64,000 nt of DNA, taken from assembly GCF_001427795.1 (NCBI RefSeq), contig NZ_LMHJ01000003.1:426204-490203 (forward strand). The letters run 5' to 3'. Each line of letters starts with the position of its first letter. The stretch's first letter is position 1. Both the position numbers and the translations under genes were made by a program. A model generated the notes under the pieces. It saw only the letters and a list, made by a program, of their open reading frames with translations. It was not told the origin of the DNA and searched no databases. Source of the DNA: Nocardioides sp. Root682. GTDB lineage: Bacteria; Actinomycetota; Actinomycetes; Propionibacteriales; Nocardioidaceae. Of the stretch, positions 1 to 6,486 are shown piece by piece.

Positions 1-218
1 TCGCGGCAGATGTCGACTCCGGTGCCGTCGGAGAGGTTCGCGTCGAGGATGGCGACGTCGGGGCGGAGTGCGAGGATCTCGCGCAGGGCGACGGTGGCGC
101 TGCCGGACTGGCCGACGACCTCGATCGTGTCGTCCGTCTCGAGCAGGCTGGCGACCCCCCGGCGGACCACTTCGTGGTCGTCGACGAGGTAGACGCGAAT
201 GACTTTTTCTTCGGGCAC
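1..218 (-). CDS. DosR/DevR-like NarL-family response regulator, N-terminal part (runs off window)
   Basis: Only the receiver domain is in the window; the C-terminal LuxR-type DNA-binding domain lies beyond base 1. Reading from GTG at 218 gives a start rich in receiver landmarks: the acidic pair Asp13-Asp14 in YLVDDHEVVRRGV and the phosphoacceptor Asp59 in AILDANL. The stretch DDHEVVRRG followed by a VVG segment closely resembles mycobacterial DosR (DevR), the dormancy/hypoxia regulator; that resemblance is from memory of the family. The role would be two-component control of transcription in the cytoplasm. No sensor kinase gene is visible. A GGGAC/GTCCC inverted repeat lies just upstream and could be an autoregulatory site. 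The family is sure; orthology to DosR is an inference. Confidence 0.85.
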   Translation of the reverse strand, partial: MPEEKVIRVYLVDDHEVVRRGVASLLETDDTIEVVGQSGSATVALREILALRPDVAILDANLSDGTGVDICR

Positions 219-231
219 GTCACCGAGTGTG

Positions 232-250
232 GTCCCAGGGACGCTGTCCC
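232..250. promoter_or_regulatory. GTCCC/GGGAC inverted repeats upstream of the DosR-like gene
   Basis: Two overlapping palindromes: GTCCCAGGGAC at 232-242 and GGGACGCTGTCCC at 238-250, ending 13 bases before the start codon region of the response regulator. DosR-type boxes carry GGGAC and GTCCC half-sites separated by four bases; here the spacer is three. The half-site resemblance is seen in the sequence; function as an operator is inferred. Confidence 0.35.
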
Positions 251-341
251 GACAGGGCTACCGGGCAGTTGTGGGCGGACGTCGTCCAACGTCTGGCCCG
301 GAGTGACTAGGGCGGATGTGCGAACGAAGGAGGCGAACGGC

Positions 342-701
342 TCAGCGGGCCCGGATACCGGCCAGCGCGGCCGAGATGTCGCGCTCGCCGCGGCGCAGCT
401 CGGCCAGCAGGTCCACGAGGTCGCGGGTCGTCAGGTTGTCGTCGTCGAGCGCGGGAGACATCCACTCAACGGCTTCCTCGGCGGTGATCCTGCCACCGAC
501 GGTGAGGCGGTACTCGGTGTCGTCGAGGTCGAAGTGGATGTCGGCGACGACCGCGTTGAAGTGCTCGTCGGCGACCGGGTCGTGGATCAGGACGTGCTCG
601 CCGGGCTCCAGCCCGCGGCCCAGGTCGTGCGCCCGGTGGCTCACGGCGAGCGAGCGGCTACGCCGCGTGAACGGGCTGAGTGCCACGTTGATCTGCTCCA
701 C
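342..701 (-). CDS. conserved hypothetical protein, 119 aa
   Basis: Not recognised. The protein is soluble and acidic, with no signal peptide or membrane segment. Residues about 30-75 alternate hydrophobic and charged residues (EPGEHVLIHDP, FNAVVADIHFDL, EYRLTVGGRI), suggesting a small beta-barrel. The last 45 residues (WMSPALDDDNLTTRDL and LVDLLAELRRGE) look helical. The GTG start at 701 is supported by an AGGAGG ribosome-binding site five bases upstream. It is transcribed toward the DosR-like gene and away from the sigma factor gene, so it may share a promoter region with the latter. Confidence 0.75.
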   Translation of the reverse strand: MEQINVALSPFTRRSRSLAVSHRAHDLGRGLEPGEHVLIHDPVADEHFNAVVADIHFDLDDTEYRLTVGGRITAEEAVEWMSPALDDDNLTTRDLVDLLAELRRGERDISAALAGIRAR

Positions 702-942
702 GATGTCCTCCTGGGTTGCTGGCCTGACATGGAGATCAACCGGCTGTCGGGTTGGTTGTTACGGCCGGACGGGTCACGAGTGTCGTAGTCATTCCTGACC
801 ACCCCGCACGGCTCGACCGGAAATTTTCAGTCAGGTTTCTCAAGAACACGTGTAATGAAGATCCAGACCGCGGGTACCTGCGCCGACGACATACGAAGTG
901 GTTGAGACCAAAGCCACGCCGCTCTCGACCCGGGAGTAGATC

Positions 943-1749
943 GTGTCCGTGTTGCCTGAAGTCCCCACCATCCCTCCGGAACGTTCGGAGGATCGCAAGA
1001 CCCTGACCGCTGAACTGCTCGCGAAGGCCACCCAGTGCACCGGGGCGGAGCGCGACGAGCTGCTCCAGCAGGTCATCGTGCTGAACATCCCGGTCGCGCA
1101 TGCCCTCGCTGCGCGTTATCGCAACCGCGGTCAGAGCCCGGAGGAGCTCCAGCAGGTTGCCTGCCTGGCGTTGACCCGGGCCGTCCAGCGCTTCGACCCG
1201 GGCCGCGGCGACGACCTGCTGGTCTTCGCCGTGCCGAGCATCCTGGGTGAGCTGAAGAGACACTTCCGCTCGGCTGGATGGGCGGTCCGCCCGCCCCGCC
1301 GGATCCAGGAGCTCCGCCCCCTGTTGGGCGCGGCCGAGGAGGACCTGACCCAGCGCCTGGGCAGGTCGCCCCGGCTCTCGGAGCTCGCGGCCGAGCTGGA
1401 TTGTGAGGTCGAGGAGGTCGAGGAGGCCGTCGGCTGTCGCGACCTCGTGCACGCCTCGTCCCTCGACGAGCCGGTCTCGGAGTCCGGGAGCCCTCTCGCC
1501 GACCTGCTCCCCGACACCGATCCGGGCTTCGAGCACAGCGAGGCCGTGGCCATGCTGGCTCCCGCTTGCCGCCGGCTGAAGCCACGCGACCGCAGCATCA
1601 TCAGGATGCGGTTCTACGACCAGCTCACCCAGCAGCAGATCGCGGACGAGCTCGGGGTCACGCAGGTCCAGGTGTCCCGCCTCCTGCAACGCATCTTCAA
1701 CGACCTGCGCCGCTCGGTGAGCGATCCGCAGCGCCCGCGCGCTGCCTGA
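943..1749 (+). CDS. SigB/SigF-type alternative RNA polymerase sigma factor
   Basis: A 268-aa group 3 sigma factor that directs RNA polymerase to stress or stationary-phase promoters. Region 2 is visible around residues 45-110 (HALAARYRNRG, then AVQRFDPGRGDDLLVFAVPS, a variant of the usual DLVQ...FDP...GVEFSTYA core). Region 3 follows (LGRSPRLSELAAEL) and the region 4 helix-turn-helix is near the end (LTQQQIADELGVTQVQVSRL). The SigB/F/G subfamily is usually held by an anti-sigma kinase/anti-anti-sigma pair, but neither is next to it, so the partner switch must be elsewhere. The GTG start gives the expected family length. A GGGTA motif lies upstream at 872-876 without a properly spaced GGTTT. 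Confidence 0.9.
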   Translation: MSVLPEVPTIPPERSEDRKTLTAELLAKATQCTGAERDELLQQVIVLNIPVAHALAARYRNRGQSPEELQQVACLALTRAVQRFDPGRGDDLLVFAVPSILGELKRHFRSAGWAVRPPRRIQELRPLLGAAEEDLTQRLGRSPRLSELAAELDCEVEEVEEAVGCRDLVHASSLDEPVSESGSPLADLLPDTDPGFEHSEAVAMLAPACRRLKPRDRSIIRMRFYDQLTQQQIADELGVTQVQVSRLLQRIFNDLRRSVSDPQRPRAA

Positions 1750-1781
1750 GACGACCGCCGCTCCGCCCGGCGGTCACGGTG

Positions 1782-1850
1782 ACGACGACGGTCCACCGAT
1801 ATGGGTCCCTCGATACGCTCAGGAAGATCGAGTCGGTGGACCGTTGTCGT
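1782..1850. terminator. large inverted repeat between convergent genes (possible bidirectional terminator or REP-like element)
   Basis: Arms 1782-1799 and 1833-1850 are 18 bases long and pair at 17 of 18 positions, enclosing a 33-base loop that holds a second CTCGAT/ATCGAG pair. It lies between the 3' ends of the sigma factor gene and the CDGSH gene, where a shared terminator is expected. No T-run is present on either side. The loop resembles part of the REP-like palindromes found elsewhere in this window, so it may be a mobile-derived element. Confidence 0.5.
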
Positions 1851-1867
1851 TCCTCTGGTCCTGCCCT

Positions 1868-2071
1868 TCAATCCTTCTTGCGCCGACGCCGCGCGCGGTG
1901 GCTCGCGTCGCACCACGGTTGCCGCTCGGACCGCCCGCACCGGCACAGGGCGACCACCGGTCGCTCCACCTTGCCGACGGTCCCGTCGCCGCCGACCACT
2001 TCGTCGGCACCCCGGATCAACAGCGGACCTCCGGGACAGTCCTGGACGACCACGCGTCGGACCTCACTCAT
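1868..2071 (-). CDS. CDGSH-type iron-sulfur protein
   Basis: A 67-aa protein with the CDGSH [2Fe-2S] signature: CRCGRSERQPWCDASH, that is C-x-C-x2-S-x3-P-x-C-D-x-S-H, giving the three Cys and one His cluster ligands. Gly of the namesake motif is Ala here, a common variant. The tail is Arg/Lys-rich. Such proteins are redox or iron-sulfur transfer factors in the cytoplasm. The ATG at 2071-2069 overlaps the TGA of the upstream haem-oxygenase-like gene (ATGA), so the two are translationally coupled and probably work together in iron/redox chemistry. A longer reading frame extends upstream, but its codon use is poor and it lies within the neighbouring gene. Confidence 0.9.
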   Translation of the reverse strand: MSEVRRVVVQDCPGGPLLIRGADEVVGGDGTVGKVERPVVALCRCGRSERQPWCDASHRARRRRKKD

Positions 2072-3114
2072 CCGGCGGCCCTGCTTCGCTTCGCGGGTTC
2101 GGGTCGTCGTTCCCGCTCGTCCAGCCAGCGGCGCATCAGTGCCTCCCCGGCCATCCCGTCCACCTCGAGACAGGTGGCGGCGCCGAAGAGGACGTCGTCG
2201 GCGAGACCGGGGTCGGCAGCGACCAGGTTGCCGCAGATGCTGCGGATCGCGAGCTGCTCGTGCACGGCATCCGCCTCCACGTGCTCGTCGTAGTAGTCGA
2301 GGACCGACTCGGGCAGCTTCAGCCGCCGGGCGCCCCTCGCGATCCGTCCGCACGGGAGCGAGCTGGTCGCTTCGAACGCGGCCAGATGGCCCATTGCCGC
2401 ACCATGGAGGCGGCGGTTGAGGGCGAACAGCGACATCACGTTGACCGAGGCGAGGGTCTCGCCCGAGACGTCCGGGAGGTACGACGCCAGGTCGGTCGGC
2501 ATGTCGAGGGACTCGAGGGCCCGGGCGAACATCGTGGCGTGCAGCCGCTCGGGCCGACCGCCGCCGTACTCGTCGTACTGGAGCTCAGCGAGGGCGACCT
2601 TCGCGGGGCCGTCGATCCGCGGCAGCACGAAGCTCTGCGGGTCGGACTCGCGCAGGTGGTAGATCGCCCGCTCCCCGAGGTACTGGCAGAACTCGGTACG
2701 GGTCGCGCGCCGCTGCAGGAAGCCGGACACTGTCGACGGGCCGTCGGCCACGGTCATGCGGGTCAGGGCCAACACGACGTCGTCGGCCGGGTTGTCACCC
2801 GTCTTCTCCACCGGGTCCGCCGTGCCTGCGCTCGCGACGAGCTCGCGGAGCGCGTGCTCCATCGTGCGCTCGAGCCCCGCCCGGCTCACCAGGAGCAACG
2901 GATCCCACTCCGCGTGCGGATCGACACCGTCGAACCCGCGGTAGTGCAGCTCGTAGAGGATCCACAGCGCCAGCTGGAAGTCGCGGTCGCGCAGCGGCTC
3001 GTCGACGTCGCCGAAGGCACGGGCCTCGGGCACCGCGCGCGGTCGCCGGTCGTCGGGCTCGAGTGCGCGCACCACTCCCTCGCTGAGCGGGCCACAGGGT
3101 TCAGGGAGTCGCAT
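2068..3114 (-). CDS. iron-containing redox enzyme, haem-oxygenase-like fold (HDO family)
   Basis: A 348-aa protein of the haem-oxygenase-like di-iron oxidase class (from memory, the 'iron-containing redox enzyme' family of actinobacteria). Supporting features are a helical domain with candidate metal ligands, namely ELHYRGF, ERTMEHAL, RTEFCQYLGERAIYHL, LQYDEYGGG and YDEHVEADAVHEQLA, the last being the typical E-x3-D-x2-H pattern. Members carry out iron-dependent oxidations; the substrate cannot be read from sequence. The chosen ATG is at 3114; another ATG 11 codons upstream is possible, and neither has a strong ribosome-binding site. The stop overlaps the start of the CDGSH gene, which could be its electron-transfer partner. 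Confidence 0.75.
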   Translation of the reverse strand: MRLPEPCGPLSEGVVRALEPDDRRPRAVPEARAFGDVDEPLRDRDFQLALWILYELHYRGFDGVDPHAEWDPLLLVSRAGLERTMEHALRELVASAGTADPVEKTGDNPADDVVLALTRMTVADGPSTVSGFLQRRATRTEFCQYLGERAIYHLRESDPQSFVLPRIDGPAKVALAELQYDEYGGGRPERLHATMFARALESLDMPTDLASYLPDVSGETLASVNVMSLFALNRRLHGAAMGHLAAFEATSSLPCGRIARGARRLKLPESVLDYYDEHVEADAVHEQLAIRSICGNLVAADPGLADDVLFGAATCLEVDGMAGEALMRRWLDERERRPEPAKRSRAAG

Positions 3115-3201
3115 GCGGCCGGCGGTACCCGAGGCGCCCGTCGGCATACGGAGGAGCCGGCCGCACCGGTTGCGTCGTGGGGCCGGGGGTACTGCCCCGC
3201 C

Positions 3202-3838
3202 ATGAGCGCGTCGATCGACACCCTCGAAGCGCCCACCGAGGTCATCGACTTCGGTGGGCTCGCCATCTCGTGGGACTCCCGCGTGCTGCGCCCGCGAGCG
3301 TGGACCGCCGAGCAGGCCCGCTGGGCCGCCGAGCTCGCGGGTACGGCGTCAGCGGGACCGATCCTCGAGCTGTGCTGCGGCGCCGGCCAGATCGGCCTCC
3401 TGGCGGCCCGCCTCTCCGGACGACCGTTGGTGCAGGTCGACCGGGACCCCGTCGCGGCGGAGTACGCCTCCCGCAACGCCGCCGCGGCGGGGATCACCTC
3501 CGACGTGCGGTGCGGGCCGATGGCCGACGTCCTGGCGCCGGGGGAGCTGTTCGACGTCGTCGTGGCCGACCCGCCGTGGCTGCGGACGGCTGAGGTCGAC
3601 GACTTCCCCGACGACCCGGTCGGCGCGGTCGACGGCGGGACCGACGGGTGTGACCTCGTCCGCGACTGCATCGACGTCGCGCTTGCGCACCTGGCACCCG
3701 GAGGCCGGGTACTGGTGCAGGTGGGAGACCTGGCCGAGGTGGAGCAGGCGCGGCGACACGTCGACCGCCATCACCCGGGCCACGCCGTGCACGCCGTTCG
3801 TGATCGTCGAGAAGAGGGAGCTGGAGGTGTTCTCGTGA
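3202..3838 (+). CDS. SAM-dependent methyltransferase with an apparent frameshift near its 3' end
   Basis: A small-domain methyltransferase of the HemK/PrmC type. Motif I is ILELCCGAGQIGL, an acidic residue ends strand 2 (VQVDRD), and the catalytic motif is VVADPPW (the N/DPPY/W signature of amide or base methylases). From ATG 3202 the frame is well coded to about 3795. Beyond that the next reading frame has much better codon use and ends in TGA at 3836-3838. Staying in the first frame instead gives poor codons and fuses the protein to the downstream acidic peptide (stop 4080). One extra base around 3795-3800 would explain this, as a real mutation or a sequencing error. The target is unknown. 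Confidence 0.6.
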
Positions 3839-3885
3839 TGGTGGGACCACGTGAGGGTTCGAGTGAGGAAGAGACGGAGGGACAG

Positions 3886-4080
3886 GTGTCGGAGGTCGGC
3901 AACCTCGACGACGTCGGGGAGATCCGACCGGAGGACGCGGTGGCCGCACACCCCGATGACCGTGAGGTCCAGGAAGGTGCCACCGGCCCCAACGCGCGGA
4001 CCGGCGACCAGGACAACCACGACGACGAGGTCGACCAGGACGAGGAGGAGCCCTACGCCCACCCGGAGGAAGCGGAGTGA
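3886..4080 (+). CDS. small acidic hypothetical protein
   Basis: A 64-aa protein, nearly half Asp/Glu plus Asn/Gln, with no hydrophobic core (EIRPEDAVAAHPDD, then DNHDDEVDQDEEE near the end). It is probably disordered; function unknown. GTG at 3886 is chosen because GGAGGG lies four bases before it and because codon use in the 48 bases upstream is poor. An ATG at 3838 in the same frame is possible and would overlap the methyltransferase stop. Its own stop overlaps the start of the lipoprotein gene (TGATG), so it sits in the operon. Confidence 0.55.
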   Translation: MSEVGNLDDVGEIRPEDAVAAHPDDREVQEGATGPNARTGDQDNHDDEVDQDEEEPYAHPEEAE

Positions 4081-4523
4081 TGAAGCTGCGCGGGCTCACG
4101 GCTGCGCTCGCGGGCGTCCTCGCCGCCCTCCTCTGCAGCTGCTCGCTGGTCGAGGAGCCCGATGCGGCCGCGTGGGACCAGCAGGCCGCGCAGGCCCTCG
4201 AGGACGCGGCCAGCGAGGTCGCCACGACCCGCCTGGCGCTCGAGACGGCCGCCCAGGAGCGGGTCTGGTCGTCGTACACGACGGTGGTGGTCGCTGATGC
4301 TGAGGAGGCCATCGTGACGGTGGCCGACAACCTCGCCCGGGTCCAGGCGCCCGCCGGGCGCACGGAGCAGGCCGCGGACGTCGGCGCCCTGATGGATCGC
4401 GCCGTGGCGTCGGTACGAGCGGCCCGGTCCCTCGCCGTGCAGGGGAGGTACGACGACCCGGCCTCGATCGACGAGCTCGACCGCCTCGCGACCGACCTCG
4501 AGGACGCGGCGGGAGCGCGGTGA
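4080..4523 (+). CDS. putative lipoprotein
   Basis: A 147-aa protein starting MKLRGLTAALAGVLAALLC, a short basic-hydrophobic signal peptide ending in a Cys-containing lipobox (LLCSC); lipid attachment is likely on the second Cys. The mature part is helical and rich in Ala/Glu (QALEDAASEVATTRLALETA, then ADNLARVQAP), suggesting a small helical-bundle lipoprotein on the outer face of the membrane. No family recognised. The ATG overlaps the previous stop (TGATG), and the NRAMP-related transporter starts seven bases after its stop, so the genes are cotranscribed. Confidence 0.75.
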   Translation: MKLRGLTAALAGVLAALLCSCSLVEEPDAAAWDQQAAQALEDAASEVATTRLALETAAQERVWSSYTTVVVADAEEAIVTVADNLARVQAPAGRTEQAADVGALMDRAVASVRAARSLAVQGRYDDPASIDELDRLATDLEDAAGAR

Positions 4524-4529
4524 GCTGAG

Positions 4530-5762
4530 GTGAAGCGCTACTTCGCCGTCCTGCTGGGCGTACTGACCGCGATCGGCGGCTTCGTAGACATCGGAGACCT
4601 GGTCACCAATGCGCAGGCGGGTGCCCGGTTCGGCTGGTCCCTGGTGTGGGTGGTCGTGCTCGGGGTGCTGGGCATCTGCGTGTTCGCCGAGATGTCGGGC
4701 CGGATCGCCGCCGTCAGCCACCGGGCGACCTTCGACCTGGTCCGCGAACGGCTGGGGCCGCGGATGGGCCTGCTCAACCTCTTCGGGTCGATGTCGGTCA
4801 CCTTCCTGACGTTCATCGCGGAGATCGGCGGCGTCGCGCTCGCCCTGCAGCTGCTGTCGTCGGTCAGTCACGTGCTGGTCGCGATGTTCGTGGCCGCAGC
4901 CGTGTGGATCGTGTTGTGGCGTGCGAAGTTCTCCTCGATCGAGAACGTGCTCGGCCTGATGGGCCTGGCACTGATCGTCTTCGCCGTCGCGCTGTGGCAG
5001 CTCGGTCCGGACTGGAGCGAGCTGAGCTCCCAGCTCTCACCGGCGGAGAAGCCGGCAGCCGAGGGCTGGGCGGTCTACGCCTTCTTCGGCGTCGCCCTCT
5101 TCGGTGCGGCGATGACGCCGTACGAGGTCTTCTTCTTCTCCAGCGGAGGTGTCGAGGAGCGGTGGACCAGCAAGGACATCGGGGTGATGCGCGCCAACGT
5201 GTTCCTCGGCTTCCCGCTGGGTGGCGTGCTGTCGGTCGCGATCGCGGGCTGCGCGGCCGTGGTGTTCCTGCCGCAGGGCATCACGGTCGAGACGCTGGGC
5301 CAGGTGGGCCTGCCCGTGGCGGTGGCGCTCGGCAAGATCGGTCTGGCCGTGGTCGTGCTCGGCTTCTTCGCAGCGACGTTCGGCGCGGCGTGTGAGACGG
5401 GGCTGTCCGTGGGCTACAGCCTGGCGCAGTACTCCGGTTTCCAGTGGGGCAAGTACGTCCGTCCCCGGGAGGCCGCCGGCTTCCACGTGGTGCTGCTGGT
5501 GGCGACGGTGCTCGCGGCGGGCGTCCTGCTGACCGGCGTCGACCCGATCATGGTGACCGAGGTGTCCGTGGTGTTCTCGGCCCTTGCGCTGCCGCTGACC
5601 TACTTCCCGATCCTGGTGGTCGCCAACGACCCGGACTACCTGGGCGAGCACCGCAACGGGCGGCTGGCCAACGTGCTGGGGGTCTTCTACCTGGTGGTCA
5701 TCACGATCGCGTCGATCGCCGCGATCCCGCTGATGGTCATCACGTCGATGGGACAGGGCTGA
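4530..5762 (+). CDS. NRAMP-related divalent metal transporter, divergent metal-site motifs
   Basis: A 410-aa integral membrane protein with about 11 hydrophobic segments and the layout of the NRAMP (MntH) family: a broken first helix (GGFVDIGDLVTNAQAG) and a broken sixth helix (GAAMTPYEVFFFSSG). In true Mn/Fe transporters these positions read DPGN and MPH. Here they read D-I-G-D (Asp20, Asp23) and M-T-P-Y-E. The canonical Met and His ligands are therefore missing, as in the NRAMP-related group that includes magnesium transporters. Substrate is uncertain. GTG start at 4530. The stop lies in a duplicated TGATG junction leading to the PRC-barrel-like gene. Confidence 0.8.
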   Translation: MKRYFAVLLGVLTAIGGFVDIGDLVTNAQAGARFGWSLVWVVVLGVLGICVFAEMSGRIAAVSHRATFDLVRERLGPRMGLLNLFGSMSVTFLTFIAEIGGVALALQLLSSVSHVLVAMFVAAAVWIVLWRAKFSSIENVLGLMGLALIVFAVALWQLGPDWSELSSQLSPAEKPAAEGWAVYAFFGVALFGAAMTPYEVFFFSSGGVEERWTSKDIGVMRANVFLGFPLGGVLSVAIAGCAAVVFLPQGITVETLGQVGLPVAVALGKIGLAVVVLGFFAATFGAACETGLSVGYSLAQYSGFQWGKYVRPREAAGFHVVLLVATVLAAGVLLTGVDPIMVTEVSVVFSALALPLTYFPILVVANDPDYLGEHRNGRLANVLGVFYLVVITIASIAAIPLMVITSMGQG

Positions 5763-5800
5763 TGGGAGGACAGGGCTGATGGGAGGACAGGGCTGATGGA
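5753..5800 (+). repeat. 17-bp tandem repeat duplicating a stop-start (TGATG) junction
   Basis: The unit ACAGGGCTGATGGGAGG occurs at 5753-5769 and 5770-5786, with a third partial copy to 5800. Each copy carries a stop overlapping a start and a purine-rich ribosome-binding site. The result is two five-codon mini-ORFs (5762-5779 and 5779-5796, each encoding MGGQG) lying end to end between the transporter stop and the true ATG at 5796. Reinitiation could pass down the series. Confidence 0.85.
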
Positions 5801-6473
5801 CGGGTACGACGCCGCGCTGCACCTGCTGGACCGCCAGGTCGTCGATCGGGAGGGCCAGCTGGTCGCCAAGGTCGACGACGTCGAGCTCACCCTGGAGCCC
5901 GACGGGTCGCTGGTGGCGACCGGTCTGCTCGTGGGGCTGCCTGCGCTACTGCCACGGTTCGGCGACCGTCTCGGGTCGTGGCTCCTCGACAAGTACGTCC
6001 AGGCTGGAGAGGAGCGCGCCGACCGGGCGCTGCCCGGCGTGATCGAGTTCGAGCTCGTCGACGACATCGGCAGCGGCGTCGAGCTGTCGGTGCTCCGCAA
6101 GGGCCTCGTCCGGCCCCGTACGGCGGAGGTGCCCGCCGGCGTCGAACGGTGGCGCCTCGGAGACCTGCTCGGGATGCGGGTGCGGTGCGGTGACCTCCCG
6201 AAGCGCTCCCGGGTCCTCGACGTCCGCCTGGCGGGGGTCCCGCACCGCACCGAGCGTCCGCTCGTCACCGGACTGGTCGTCGGACCGGGGCGACCGGGCA
6301 GCCTGTTCGGCTACGACCGCAAGCCGGACCTGGGACCGCTCGCGGTCGCCGTCGTCGTACGTCGCCTGCACCGCCACGTGCGCGGGGTCGACGTGGGGCC
6401 GGGCGTCGAGATCGACCGGGCTGCCAACGAGGTCCGGATCAGCCCGGGTGTGCCGCTCCTGCCGCTCCTGTGA
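5796..6473 (+). CDS. PRC-barrel-like protein partnered with the NRAMP-related transporter
   Basis: A 225-aa soluble protein with no signal peptide. The beginning (HLLDRQVVDREGQLVAKVDD) has the pattern of a PRC-barrel, a beta-barrel often used as a regulatory or binding module. Another beta-rich Arg/Gly/Val segment follows around residues 125-205 (LVTGLVVGPGRPGSLFGY). It is placed directly after the transporter with coupled translation, so a regulatory or accessory role in metal transport is likely (inference). The middle, roughly residues 50-80, is amphipathic (GLPALLPRFGDRLGSWLLDK). Confidence in the domain is moderate. Confidence 0.7.
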   Translation: MDGYDAALHLLDRQVVDREGQLVAKVDDVELTLEPDGSLVATGLLVGLPALLPRFGDRLGSWLLDKYVQAGEERADRALPGVIEFELVDDIGSGVELSVLRKGLVRPRTAEVPAGVERWRLGDLLGMRVRCGDLPKRSRVLDVRLAGVPHRTERPLVTGLVVGPGRPGSLFGYDRKPDLGPLAVAVVVRRLHRHVRGVDVGPGVEIDRAANEVRISPGVPLLPLL

Positions 6474-6486
6474 GGCGCGGTCGGCC

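Noticed and set aside
835..876. SigF-type promoter (GGTTT with GGGTA) upstream of the sigma factor gene
   Set aside because: GGTTT-like (834-838) and GGGTA (872-876) are 33 bases apart, about twice the allowed spacing; the properly spaced upstream sequence is GTAAT, a poor match.
3838..3885. Start of the acidic peptide at ATG 3838
   Set aside because: Possible, but codon use between 3838 and 3885 is poor and a better ribosome-binding site precedes GTG 3886.
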